The position numbers and the translations under genes were made by a program. Below the pieces are notes generated by a model, which made no database searches, had not been told where the DNA came from, and saw only the letters and a program-made list of their open reading frames with translations. Source: Streptomyces antibioticus (GTDB lineage: Bacteria > Actinomycetota > Actinomycetes > Streptomycetales > Streptomycetaceae). Taken from it: a stretch of 64,000 nt of DNA. The stretch lies in the NCBI RefSeq assembly GCF_001514065.1, contig NZ_KQ948425.1, positions 178,067-242,066 on the forward strand. Direction: 5' to 3'. Positions 18,053-26,836 of this stretch are shown here, in pieces (the first letter of the stretch is position 1; each line of letters starts with the position of its first letter).

Positions 18053-18972
18053 CTCGTGCCTCTCTTCTGGGTGTTGAACCGCGACATGTCTTCGTCACGG
18101 ACGATCTGTCGGGCCTTCGGCAGGGCGGCGAGCCGCATACGACGGGCGTTGGTCACATCCGCGAGATAGCGCTCGCGTACCTTGGTGAGATGCCGTTCCT
18201 CGACGTCCCGGGCGACCGTCGCCAGGCCGGATCGGACGGCGCAGTCCGCCTCCGCTTCGGCGTACTCGGTCTCCTTGGCGAGGGGCGCCGAGTCGCCGAG
18301 CGCGTCCCGCAGCTGTTGCGGCGACTCGTAGGACAGTCCGCGTCTGGCGACACAGTCCGACCAACTCCGCAGCTTCTTCGCGTACACGGGATCCGCCTGC
18401 GCCTGGCTCATGGCCAGCGACGTGACACCGCGGTCCACGGCATCCGCGCCGAACCAGGTGCGAAAGTCGCCGTACAGCTCACCGCGCGCCTGGCTGGTGC
18501 AGCCACGGGTGCTGCGCCCGGTCGTCATCCCGCTGGGAAGGGTGACCTCGATCGTGTCGACGCCTCCCCCCTGCCAGGCACGCAGCGCCTCGGCGCGGCG
18601 CTCGGGTGTCAATGAGCGGAGGTGGTCACCTACCGGGTCGTTGGCGCGCAGCCGGGCAATCTCCTGCGGGGTGCGGACGCGAGAGCCGTAGCCGTGCTCG
18701 CGCGCCCAGACCGGGTCTGCCAGGACGAGCGCCATCGGTGGCGGCTGGGAGTCGGTGCGGACCGGTTCGGGTGCCGGCGGCAGGTCGAAGCCGGCGTCGG
18801 CCATGCAGCGTCGCTCCAGGATGTCCTCGGCCCTGCCCAGGGCTGCGAGCTCCTCGTTGGTGGCCTCGCGGGGAAGCTTCGTCTCCGGCGCGACACGTGC
18901 GACGGGCTCGCCCGGGCCGCAGCCGGTGAGTGTCGCGAACAGCAGCAGTGACAGCACGGCACATCTGCGCAC
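18049..18972 (-). CDS. lipoprotein of unknown function
   Basis: A 307-residue protein with a lipoprotein signal (LLLFATLTGC, lipobox LTGC with Cys near 18). The mature part is charged and helical, with scattered Cys (RRCMADAGFDLPPAPEP, CTSQARGELYGDF, WSDCVARRGLSYE) and resembles uncharacterised actinobacterial lipoproteins. First gene of a four-gene unit with the I36-like protein, amidase/DUF1906 and M15-like protein. An accessory or sensory role in wall turnover is plausible; no direct motif supports one. Confidence 0.7.
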   Translation of the reverse strand: MRRCAVLSLLLFATLTGCGPGEPVARVAPETKLPREATNEELAALGRAEDILERRCMADAGFDLPPAPEPVRTDSQPPPMALVLADPVWAREHGYGSRVRTPQEIARLRANDPVGDHLRSLTPERRAEALRAWQGGGVDTIEVTLPSGMTTGRSTRGCTSQARGELYGDFRTWFGADAVDRGVTSLAMSQAQADPVYAKKLRSWSDCVARRGLSYESPQQLRDALGDSAPLAKETEYAEAEADCAVRSGLATVARDVEERHLTKVRERYLADVTNARRMRLAALPKARQIVRDEDMSRFNTQKRGTR

Positions 18973-19336
18973 CAGGTCTCCCCCACACCTGTACGTCTTC
19001 GGACGCCCTCAGGTTGCCCGCGTGCCGGCACACCTCGCACGCACTTTCGGCCTCACCCGAAACACCCGGCCCCGCAGAATCCGTGTGATAAGCGCGACGC
19101 AACTGCCACACCCACACGGACCTTTGAGAGCAAGGTCCGTCTCGGAGCCGCACCAGCACGCGGCTCCTCAGCTGACTTTCCGCTGGGGCCGGCTGCTCAC
19201 CACTCCGATCGCGACGCGCAAGGTGACCAGCGGTATTCGACCGTGCCCGAAACGCCTGGTGCCGCTCTGTTGATACCCCGGACCATGAGGGCTCGTCAGG
19301 AACCGCGGTTCCGGTCGCGCCCATGGGAGAGAACGC

Positions 19337-19927
19337 ATGAAGCCACTGCACTCACGGAAGTCGCTGAGGATGCGCTGTGCCTCGCTCGCACTCGGACTGG
19401 CAGCCGCGTCCGTGTTCACGACGGCTCTGGCCGCGCCGTCGATCGCCGCGCCGGCGCCGACCGCCTCGTCCGCACAGACGGCGGACGCCAGGATGGAGCG
19501 GGAGATCGCGAGCCTGCTCCGGCACAACGAGGGCGCCGAGCGGGTGGCCAAGGACCGGGTGCGGCTGGAGCCGGGCGTCGAGATGACCGTCCCGGCGTCC
19601 ACCCGCGCGGCCGCCGGTTCAGCCGACTGCCGGCCGGGTTACGCCTGCGTGTGGCAGCACGCCAACTACGGCGGTTACCGCCTGGACTTCTACTACTACC
19701 GCTCCTACGAACTCGCCAACTACACCATGCCCAACGGCAGCACCTGGCAGGACCAGATCAGCTCCTTCTTCAACAACCAGACCGGAGGCGCCTGGATGGT
19801 CGGCAGGGACTGGGTCACCTGGGGCGGCAGCGGCCAATGGGAGTGGATCTTCGGCGGGCCGGCTCCGCGTCTCGAGTCCCAGGTGAGCTCCAACGACCAA
19901 GCCGATCTGATCGAGCTGTATCCGTAG
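19337..19927 (+). CDS. secreted peptidase-inhibitor I36 family protein
   Basis: A 196-residue exported protein. After a basic start the signal core is LALGLAAASVFTTALAAPSI with cleavage near IAAPA. A helical propiece (residues about 50-95) precedes the I36/crystallin-like domain, CRPGYACVWQHANYGGYRLD and FYYYRSYELANYT, with two Cys. It is divergent from the lipoprotein operon across a 364-bp gap (18973-19336) in which I see only likely promoter sequence. Probably an extracellular inhibitor of proteases such as subtilisins; the target is not visible. Confidence 0.8.
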   Translation: MKPLHSRKSLRMRCASLALGLAAASVFTTALAAPSIAAPAPTASSAQTADARMEREIASLLRHNEGAERVAKDRVRLEPGVEMTVPASTRAAAGSADCRPGYACVWQHANYGGYRLDFYYYRSYELANYTMPNGSTWQDQISSFFNNQTGGAWMVGRDWVTWGGSGQWEWIFGGPAPRLESQVSSNDQADLIELYP

Positions 19928-20016
19928 CCCGGGCCTGAAGACGCGGCGCGGACACGGTGCCGCGCCGCTGCCTGCCGTCGACCGAGGAGGCAGGGGCGCA
20001 CGTGAGCGAAGGCGGC

Positions 20017-20958
20017 TCACAGGGAGCGAGGGCGCTCCCCACGGGCCGAGGCCATCGCGGCGTTCGCGGCTTCTCGTACGGCCCGTACGGCCGGTCGGTC
20101 GCGATGCTCGGCCGGCCAGCCGAGGGCCGACACCGTCGGGGACAGGTCGACCACGTCGACGTAAGCCACACCTGGGCGGGGGAAGAGCTCGCGGGCTGCC
20201 GCGGGCAGGAAGCAGATCCCTTGTCCGGTGGCGACCGCATGGAGCAGTCCCTCCATGTCGGAGACGACGGGGCCGTAGCGCACTCGTCTGCCGTCCGGGC
20301 GTGGGTCCACCGCCCAGAAGTCCCACCACACACGCGGCACTTCAGGAGGGACGTCGATGAAGGCCCGCTCTCCGAGATCGGCGAGGAAGAGCTCCGGTCG
20401 TCGTGTCAGCGGGTCGTCGGTCGGCAGGCAGGCGATGCGCGGCTCCGTGGCCAGTTCCAGCAGTTCGACGCCGGCGGGCACGGGGGGCCGTAGGAAGGCC
20501 ACGTCGATGTCGCCCGAGAGCAACCGGAGCAGATGCTCGGCGAAGCTGAGGGTTCGGATCTCCACGGTCAGCGCCGGATGCAGTCCGCGCAGGTGCTCCA
20601 GGACGGCGTGAGCGTAGGGCATGGCAGCCTCGGCACCGACGGCCCCCACCACCACATGCGCCGAGAGTGTGCGCGCCCACTGGCCGGCCCGGACCCGCAG
20701 GCGACCCATCGCCTCCACCGTCGCCCGCGCCTCGTCAGCCAGGGAACGGCCCGCGTCGGTAAGCGTGACACTGCGGCTGTCGCGCGAGAACAGCGGAACA
20801 CCCAGCCGCTTCTCCAGCTCTTGGATCTGTCGGCTGAGCGTCGGCTGGGTGATGTGCAGCCGTGCGGCAGCCACGCCGTAGTGCAACTCCTCGCTCAACA
20901 CCAAGAAGAGCCGCAGCTGATGCAGGCTCGGCTCCGCCGTTCCCCTCGGATCGGGCAC
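20017..20958 (-). CDS. LysR family transcriptional regulator
   Basis: A 313-residue LysR protein from GTG 20958. The winged helix is at residues about 8-66 (LHQLRLFLVLSEELHYGVAA, RLHITQPTLSRQIQELEKRL), and the effector domain is the periplasmic-binding-protein fold (IDVAFLRPPVPAGVELLELA). The frame stays open far upstream but family alignment fixes the start near SLHQL. It is divergent from the gene at 21130 by 171 bp. The inducer is unknown. Confidence 0.88.
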   Translation of the reverse strand: MPDPRGTAEPSLHQLRLFLVLSEELHYGVAAARLHITQPTLSRQIQELEKRLGVPLFSRDSRSVTLTDAGRSLADEARATVEAMGRLRVRAGQWARTLSAHVVVGAVGAEAAMPYAHAVLEHLRGLHPALTVEIRTLSFAEHLLRLLSGDIDVAFLRPPVPAGVELLELATEPRIACLPTDDPLTRRPELFLADLGERAFIDVPPEVPRVWWDFWAVDPRPDGRRVRYGPVVSDMEGLLHAVATGQGICFLPAAARELFPRPGVAYVDVVDLSPTVSALGWPAEHRDRPAVRAVREAANAAMASARGERPRSL

Positions 20959-21129
20959 CGCGCACGTCCTTAACCTGCGGCCATAGTGGACTCTGCATCG
21001 ATCGGGGCCCATAGTCTCATCGACCGCGTACCGTTGGGCAGAGCTTCTCCATGCCACTCTGGAAAACCGCCGCACCGCCCGGATTGACCACCGGCGCGGT
21101 CGGGGTGGCAATGGCATTCGGGGGAGACA

Positions 21130-22224
21130 ATGCTGCGAATTCACTTCACAGCCGCGGACCTGACGCGCGTTCACCTGGCTCGTGAGCCGGACCCGGTGTG
21201 GGAGACGCTGCTGAGCCTGCATCAGCTGAACACATCCAGGCGCGCTCTGCCCGCCTTCACCCAGTGGCGGCGCACCGCACGGGCGGAACTGGCCGCGAAA
21301 GGGCTGGCGGCACCGGCCCGAATGCTTTCCGCTCTGGCCCCGGCTTCGGCACGTTACTGGCCTGATTTCCTGACGCCCGGCGCCTCGGCCGACGGTCTGG
21401 AGACCGGGATGGAGGAACTGCGCGCCACCCCGCGGTCCCGGCTGCGCCGTGAACTGGACCGGCTGGCCGGCAACCGTGGACTTCCCCGCTGGACGCAGGG
21501 TCTCGGCGCGGGCGAGCGGACAGCACTGGAGGAGGTCGCGACAGCATTCCGGCTGGTGCATCGCACGATCGTGGCACCGGACTGGACCGGCACGCACCGG
21601 ACCACCGAGGCGGACCGGGCCCTACGGACGCGCACTCTGCGCGACCACGGAGTCCACGGACTGCTGAACTCCTTCGGCCCGCTGATGGTCTGGCGCCCGC
21701 CCGTGCTGCACGTGCGCTACCCGGAGGACCGCGACCTGCACCTCGGCGGACAGGGTATCCGGCTCATCCCGTCGCATTTTTGCTGGAACACACCCATCGC
21801 GCTGGCCGATCCCACCCTGCCGCAGGTCCTCGCCTACCCGGTCGCCCATCCCACGGCTTGGGCGCCGGAGGCCACTCGCGAGCGGCGTGCCGACGCCCTG
21901 GCCGCCCTGATCGGCCGAACGCGCGCCCGGGTACTGGCCAGCCTGGTCACCGCTGCCACCACGGGGGAAATCGCCCGACACCTGGGAATCTCGGCCTCGT
22001 CGGCGAGCGAGCACGTCGCCGCCCTGCGGGAGGTGAACCTGGCGGACAGCAGACGCGAAGGAACCTCCGTCGTCCACACCCTCACCCCTCTGGGCGGCGC
22101 ACTGCTCAGCGGCGATCTGCCGGTGCAGCGGCCGGTTGTCCAGCCCAAATTCTCGGCCCTTCCGGGCACGGCGTCCGGCAGCCGCCACCTCACCGGCGCA
22201 CCCTCGGCAATTCCAGCCACTTGA
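21130..22224 (+). CDS. winged-helix (ArsR-like) transcriptional regulator, DUF5937 type
   Basis: A 364-residue protein. The long N-terminal part starts MLRIHFTAADLTRVHLA, as in the actinobacterial DUF5937 regulators. Near residues 255-315 there is an ArsR-type winged helix (TRARVLASLVTAATTGEIAR, HLGISASSASEHVAALREVN). The C-terminal tail is disordered. A GGGGGA RBS is present. The gene lies opposite the LysR gene. Target unknown; in related loci these proteins repress neighbouring efflux genes, but no such gene is adjacent here. Confidence 0.75.
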   Translation: MLRIHFTAADLTRVHLAREPDPVWETLLSLHQLNTSRRALPAFTQWRRTARAELAAKGLAAPARMLSALAPASARYWPDFLTPGASADGLETGMEELRATPRSRLRRELDRLAGNRGLPRWTQGLGAGERTALEEVATAFRLVHRTIVAPDWTGTHRTTEADRALRTRTLRDHGVHGLLNSFGPLMVWRPPVLHVRYPEDRDLHLGGQGIRLIPSHFCWNTPIALADPTLPQVLAYPVAHPTAWAPEATRERRADALAALIGRTRARVLASLVTAATTGEIARHLGISASSASEHVAALREVNLADSRREGTSVVHTLTPLGGALLSGDLPVQRPVVQPKFSALPGTASGSRHLTGAPSAIPAT

Positions 22225-22391
22225 CGATCCACGGGAGCTTCAGAGTCAAGCTGGGCACCGTCGAAGCCCCGCACTCGTCGCTCAGCCGCCGCCGAACTCG
22301 GCGTCGACGACCCGCTGTTCGTGGACGTTCCGGTCGCCGTTGAACTTAGCAAGGGCAGTGCCGCAGCCTGGCCCCTCGGGTTATGCCGAGG

Positions 22392-23219
22392 TCAGGCGCT
22401 TCGCACCTCACCCGCGAGAGAGAGGGCCTCCCAGCGGTTCAGCTCGTCCAGTCGGGACTGAAGGGAGGCGCGGATGTGCTGAACCGCATCGGCGCCGACA
22501 GCCAGCCGCAGAGGCGGTTCGTCCAGACAAGCAACGCTCATGATGGCGTCGGCGACGGCGCGGGGGTCACCGAAGGCCTCGGCGGGGAGCGCGGAGAAGT
22601 CGGTGAGGAACTTACCGACGGTCGGTGCGTAGACGTCGGTGGGAGGAACCACGTGCAGGTTGGCACCGAACTCGGTCCCGAACGTGCCAGGCTCGATGAT
22701 GGTGACCTTGACACCGGCGGGCTTTACCTCGTGGGCGAGGGCTTCACTGATGAGTTCGACAGCGCCCTTCGATGCTGCATAGAGGCCGGAGGAGGGCCAG
22801 GCGAACTGGCCGATGAGCGACGACGTCTGCAGGACGCGCCCGCGGGCAGCGCGTAGGGCCGGAAGAGCAGCCCGCAGGACCGCCAGGTTGGCCAGGACGT
22901 TGGTGTCGAGGATCGCTCGTGCCTCGGCTGCGTCGATCTGCTCGATCGCTCCGAAGAGTCCGTAGCCGGCGTTGTTGACCAAAACGTCCAGGCGGCCGCT
23001 GGCGCGGACGGTGTCGACGAGAACGGTTTCAGCCTCGGCATCGGTGAGGTCGAGTTCCACTGCGGTCAGCTGCCCCTGCGGGGCCGACTCGAGGAGTTCA
23101 TCGAGTCGGCCCCGGCGTCGGCCTACGGCGATCACGTGAGCCCCCTGGGCGAGGGCGCGTTCGGTGACCAGGCGGCCGAAGCCGGAGGTTGCTCCAGTGA
23201 CAAGCCAGGTAGAAGACAT
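22392..23219 (-). CDS. SDR family oxidoreductase
   Basis: A 275-residue classical SDR: TGATSGFG (about 8-15), NNAGYG (about 81), catalytic Ser in QTSSLIGQ, YAASKGA with Tyr and Lys, and the PGTFGTEF segment. ATG 23219 is preferred because an AGGAGC RBS precedes it and the Rossmann strand starts at once. Divergent from an XRE regulator with 185 bp between, an arrangement common in Streptomyces in which the regulator controls the dehydrogenase. Substrate unknown. Confidence 0.9.
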   Translation of the reverse strand: MSSTWLVTGATSGFGRLVTERALAQGAHVIAVGRRRGRLDELLESAPQGQLTAVELDLTDAEAETVLVDTVRASGRLDVLVNNAGYGLFGAIEQIDAAEARAILDTNVLANLAVLRAALPALRAARGRVLQTSSLIGQFAWPSSGLYAASKGAVELISEALAHEVKPAGVKVTIIEPGTFGTEFGANLHVVPPTDVYAPTVGKFLTDFSALPAEAFGDPRAVADAIMSVACLDEPPLRLAVGADAVQHIRASLQSRLDELNRWEALSLAGEVRSA

Positions 23220-23404
23220 GACGATGCTCCTGAGAATGCCGCACGATCGCGCGGTCGAGGTGGTGAAACGGCCGGGGGGCTCGTGCTTCCAGCCAACCCC
23301 TCCCACCTGGTCGAAACGAGGGACGGAGTGGCCTCCTCGTTCCTGGGACTGAGAGGGCCACCCAAGCTCTGGCCGTGTCGGTGCGACGGGGTGATCCTTG
23401 CCGT

Positions 23405-24295
23405 ATGGACCGGAACGAAGGTCTCAGCGACTTTCTCCGCGCTCGCCGCGCTGCGATCGATCCTCACGAGCTGGGTATCGAGGACACCTCCCCGCGTCGA
23501 GTGCCGGGATTGCGCCGAGAGGAGCTTGCGGCTTTGGCGGGCGTGAGTGTGGATTACTACACGCGTCTGGAGCAGGGCCGGCCGATCACGCCCTCGGAGT
23601 CCGTGCTGGACGCCTTGGCAGGCGCCTTGCAGCTCGACGACGCAGAGCGCAGCTACCTGCATGCGGTGGCACGCCGCCCCTCCGCTCCACAGCGCCGCGG
23701 AGCGCGAACCACGCAGAAGGTGCGCCCGGGAGTGCACGCGCTCCTCGCGCGTCTTGGGGACACTCCCGCCTTTGTCCTGGGGCGGCGCACAGACGTTCTG
23801 ACGACGAACCGCATGGCGCGTCTTCTTCTGGCCGACTTCGACGCAATGCCGGTACGTGAACGCAACGCGGTGCGGTGGATCATGCTCGACGAGGCAGCCC
23901 GCGAGGTGTTCGCACACAGCTGGGATCAGGTGGCCGCCGTGTTCGTCGGCACGCTACGCATGGATGCCGCGCGACATCCCGAGGACGCTCGCACGGCGGA
24001 ACTGGTCGGCGAACTGTCGATGAAGAGCGAGCCCTTCCGCCGGTGGTGGGCGGTGCAGAAGGTCGTTCGGATCAGTCACGACACGAAAGTGCTGCATCAC
24101 CCAGTGGTGGGCGAACTCACCTTGCGCACGGAGGCTCTCACCTTCCCCGACGACGCCGACCAGACGCTTTTCGCCTTTCTTGCCGACCCGGGATCACCCT
24201 CGGACGAAGCGCTGGGGATGCTCGCGTCCTGGGCGAGCGATGCACCCGAACGTCGTGGAAAGCGCGAACGCCTCCCCAGGGGTGGTCAGCTCTAG
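23405..24295 (+). CDS. XRE-family regulator with MmyB-like ligand-binding domain
   Basis: A 296-residue protein. The N-terminal helix-turn-helix reads RVPGLRREELAALAGVSVDY with YTRLEQGRP (residues about 32-63), the hallmark of MmyB-type regulators. The rest is the MmyB ligand-binding domain (FVLGRRTDVLTTNRMARLLL, WDQVAAVFVGTLRMDAARHP), which has a PAS-like fold and in studied members binds a fatty-acid-like ligand. It starts at ATG 23405 and is divergent from the SDR gene, its likely target. Confidence 0.9.
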   Translation: MDRNEGLSDFLRARRAAIDPHELGIEDTSPRRVPGLRREELAALAGVSVDYYTRLEQGRPITPSESVLDALAGALQLDDAERSYLHAVARRPSAPQRRGARTTQKVRPGVHALLARLGDTPAFVLGRRTDVLTTNRMARLLLADFDAMPVRERNAVRWIMLDEAAREVFAHSWDQVAAVFVGTLRMDAARHPEDARTAELVGELSMKSEPFRRWWAVQKVVRISHDTKVLHHPVVGELTLRTEALTFPDDADQTLFAFLADPGSPSDEALGMLASWASDAPERRGKRERLPRGGQL

Positions 24296-24423
24296 CGGCT
24301 ACGCCGACTCATTCACTCAGTCGCCGCCTGCCTCGTGACCAAGGCTGACACGTTCTCAGCCGGCGAGATGTGCTGATCGCCTGTGCACGCGTCGCTGCGT
24401 GCAGTCCGGTTCGGCAATGAGAG

Positions 24424-24480
24424 ACGCGCCCCCTGATGATCAAGGTTGTCGAAGCCTTTGATCACAAACAGGGGTCGCGT
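24424..24480. repeat. stem-loop related to the hairpin at 14218
   Basis: Outer arms ACGCGCCCCCTG / CAGGGGTCGCGT pair at 11 of 12 positions, and an inner pair TGATCAAGG / CCTTTGATCA surrounds a TTGTCG-containing loop. It lies between two convergent genes (stops at 24295 and 24535), so it could terminate both. It shares its GAGACGC start, CCCTG stem and TTGTC loop with 14218-14285. Confidence 0.45.
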
Positions 24481-24534
24481 TCGCGTGCCACTGATCCACT
24501 TTTGAGGCGTCGCCGCCGCCTTGACCCAAACCGC

Positions 24535-25029
24535 TCAGATGGAGTCCCACACCTTGAACCAGCCGATGTTGTCGTTCGCCTGGGCGCCGACGTAGGGCGT
24601 GCCGAACCCGTAGTAATAGACGGCGCCGCCGTTGTTCAGGACGGCCTGCTGGCCGTCGCAGTTGTTGTAGGTGATGAACGAGGAGATCGACTTACGCCAC
24701 CACCAGTCGGCAGTCAGGACGTATCCGGCCGCGTCGCAGGGGCCGTAGTCCCCGTATATGTCGGTGCTGGCGCCGCCGTATTCGGCGTGCTCGTACCAGG
24801 TCACGAGCAGGGTCCGGCCGCTGACACTGACCGCTTGGGTCCCGGCCTCGGAACAGGTCCGGCTCTTCACCCGGGAGACCTTCTCTTGCGGCTTCACCCG
24901 CTCCACCACCACGGCACAGTGCTTGGCGTTCGCCGGCTCCGACGCCGATGCCTGCGGTGCGAGTCCGACGAGGCCGATGAACGAAGCGGCCACGGTCAGT
25001 GTGGCGGCCGTACGCGCGTACAGGGTCAT
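24535..25029 (-). CDS. secreted beta/gamma-crystallin-like small protein
   Basis: A 164-residue exported protein from ATG 25029 (an upstream in-frame ATG exists, but the signal peptide MTLYARTAATLTVAASFIGL fits this start). After a KSRTCSEAGT region the domain has crystallin-like strands: TWYEHAEYGGASTDIYG, CDAAGYVLTADWWWRKS and ISSFITYNNCDGQQAVL. Extracellular, function unknown; similar proteins often sit near I36-type genes as at 17.5 and 19.3 kb. A CCTGACA/TGTCAGG dyad lies 73-88 bp upstream. Confidence 0.75.
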   Translation of the reverse strand: MTLYARTAATLTVAASFIGLVGLAPQASASEPANAKHCAVVVERVKPQEKVSRVKSRTCSEAGTQAVSVSGRTLLVTWYEHAEYGGASTDIYGDYGPCDAAGYVLTADWWWRKSISSFITYNNCDGQQAVLNNGGAVYYYGFGTPYVGAQANDNIGWFKVWDSI

Positions 25030-25101
25030 GGATGCTCCTCGCTGCTGGGCTGACAGGGCATTGCGTGCCGCAAGCCTAGGAAGCCGCAACGTGCAGCAGT
25101 C

Positions 25102-25117
25102 CCTGACAGATGTCAGG
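25102..25117. promoter_or_regulatory. CCTGACA-2-TGTCAGG dyad
   Basis: A perfect 7-bp inverted repeat with 2-bp centre, placed where a promoter-proximal operator for the secreted protein gene (start 25029, minus) would be. TGACA-N2-TGTCA dyads suit NarL/LuxR-type response regulators, but none is next to it. From 25118 to 25618 I recognise no gene. Confidence 0.4.
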
Positions 25118-25618
25118 AGCAAGGCAGGGCAGGGTGGCGGACCCAGCTTGACGAACCCCTCCGCCTTTGACGCGCCTCTCCACCATCATCGGTCCGGCGC
25201 CCCGTGACGCGGATCCCCTCCGTGCCCCTGCCCCTTCGTCGGTGGTGCCTGGCATCTGGTGGCGGTTCGAGCCTGCGGCAGCGCCGAGGGGGAACTGTCG
25301 AGCCGTGCAGGGTGGCAACACGGACCGCAGATCAAATCCCGCTCAAGAGGGCGGGACATGTACCCGGAGTAGGGCAGACCGGCGAGGCCGAGGGCTTCGC
25401 CGCGGCCGGTCAGGCCTGGACCGCGAACTTCCAGACCGCGCCCTCCGCAGCCCAGTTCGCGCCCTGACGCCAGCACCACAGCATCACCCCCACCCCCGGC
25501 GGACTTCTCACCGACGCCCACCTGCAATCCCTGCTCCAGATCCTCAACCAGTGCTACGGCCCGCCACCCCAGCCCATCTCCCCGGAGCAACCACCGCTTC
25601 GGACGAAGAATGGAACAG

Positions 25619-26758
25619 TCACCACCTGGGCCGATTGTCAGCGGCGCCCCCAGCTGGCCACGACCCAGCCGCAGATGCGGAAGACGACGTAGCAGGGCGC
25701 TTCAGTGCCTCCTCGCGCAGCCGGTCCAGCACCTTCAGCCGGCCCTCCGTCTCGATGCGGGCGGTGGTCACGCGCTCTGGATAGCAGCGCATGAACATCT
25801 GGGTGAAGTGGGTGCCGTAGTGGATGTACTCGGTGGGGTCCGCGGAGTCGAGCGGGCGGGCCACCGCGTTGAAGGCCGGTTCGTGGAAATAGGCGAGGGT
25901 GTAGCGCTCGCGGTCGGCCAGGCGGACCTTGTGCGGGGTCGACAGGAGGGCGCCGCCGGTCATGAACTGCATGATGTCGCCGGGGAAGACGGTGAGGACG
26001 GCCGGGACCGGGATGACGTAGGTCCACGGCTCCTCGTGTTCATGACGGCCGGCCATGGACTCGCCCGGCAGCCAGTTGCGGCCGCGTTCCTCACCGGGGA
26101 CGGGTGGCCGGACGTAGAGGCCGCCGACGTCGTCCTGCGCTGCGATGACGAGCAGGCCGTAGTCGGTGTGGGCGCCTATGCCGCGTTCGGAGCGCGCGTC
26201 GGCGGGCGGGAACCGCAGGACCCGCATGTGGTGCCAGCCGTCCGCGGTGAGCCGGGTGAAGTGGTCGGGGTCGTCCAGGCCGAGGCCGAGAGCCGTCAGC
26301 CGGAGCAGGCGGTGCCCCAACTCGCCGACGGCCGTCATGTAGTCGTGCATGGCGCGGGCGTAGCCGGGTGAGGGCCAGGGGGCTGGGCCGTGGCAGGGCC
26401 ATTGGTCGATGACGCGGGGGTCGTCGGCCGGGATGTCGGGGCACACCGTGAAGATCTCCGAGCCGTCCCGCTCCCCCGCCGTCTCTTCCTCGCCGGAGGC
26501 CACGTAGCCGCTGTAGGTGAGGTCCGAGACGTACCCCGCCTTCTCTTTGAGGGGTCTGCGACAGAAGGCCCGGGATGCCTCCAGTGCCCTTTCGGTGGCT
26601 TCCTGTTGGGCGGGGGTGGCGTGGACCTGGAAGATGCCGTCGGACTGCCAGGCGGCGACGAGCGCTCGGCCGAGGGCCCGGTCGGCATCCGTGCCGTCGA
26701 CGGCGGCCGGCAGCCGGAACGTCCGCAAGGGCGCCGGGACATGTGGGTCAGTGGTCAT
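25619..26758 (-). CDS. efe: 2-oxoglutarate/Fe(II) oxygenase closely resembling the bacterial ethylene-forming enzyme
   Basis: A 379-residue protein of the isopenicillin-N-synthase-like fold. It matches my recollection of the Pseudomonas ethylene-forming enzyme (EFE, about 350 residues) block by block: DLTYSGYVASGEE, EIFTVC, WPCHGPAPWP, GWHHMRVLRFPP, RGIGAHTDYGLLVIAAQDDV, NWLPGES, QFMTGG, STPHKV, MFMRCYP. Fe ligands are H197, D199 and H276; R285 should hold 2-oxoglutarate. The residues that place L-arginine in EFE appear kept (E91, R179, Y200, R324). EFE turns 2-oxoglutarate into ethylene and CO2 and also hydroxylates arginine. GGAGG RBS before ATG 26758. The C-terminus is about 25 residues longer than in Pseudomonas. 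A perfect palindrome lies in its promoter region. No partner gene adjoins it. Confidence 0.85.
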   Translation of the reverse strand: MTTDPHVPAPLRTFRLPAAVDGTDADRALGRALVAAWQSDGIFQVHATPAQQEATERALEASRAFCRRPLKEKAGYVSDLTYSGYVASGEEETAGERDGSEIFTVCPDIPADDPRVIDQWPCHGPAPWPSPGYARAMHDYMTAVGELGHRLLRLTALGLGLDDPDHFTRLTADGWHHMRVLRFPPADARSERGIGAHTDYGLLVIAAQDDVGGLYVRPPVPGEERGRNWLPGESMAGRHEHEEPWTYVIPVPAVLTVFPGDIMQFMTGGALLSTPHKVRLADRERYTLAYFHEPAFNAVARPLDSADPTEYIHYGTHFTQMFMRCYPERVTTARIETEGRLKVLDRLREEALKRPATSSSASAAGSWPAGGAADNRPRW

Positions 26759-26814
26759 TCTGGAACCTCCGAGAACTCCGCTCAGTGGTTGCGGGACAAA
26801 CTACTCCGACCCAC

Positions 26815-26836
26815 GAACTGAACGGCCGTTCAGTTC
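26815..26836. promoter_or_regulatory. perfect 22-bp palindrome upstream of the EFE-like gene
   Basis: GAACTGAACGGCCGTTCAGT plus TC is fully self-complementary. It lies 57-78 bp before the EFE start and just upstream of a possible minus-strand TAGTTT -10 box, so it would cover the -35 region. The half-site ACTGAACGG also occurs in the operator region of the TetR gene at 4362. No regulator gene adjoins it. Confidence 0.7.
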
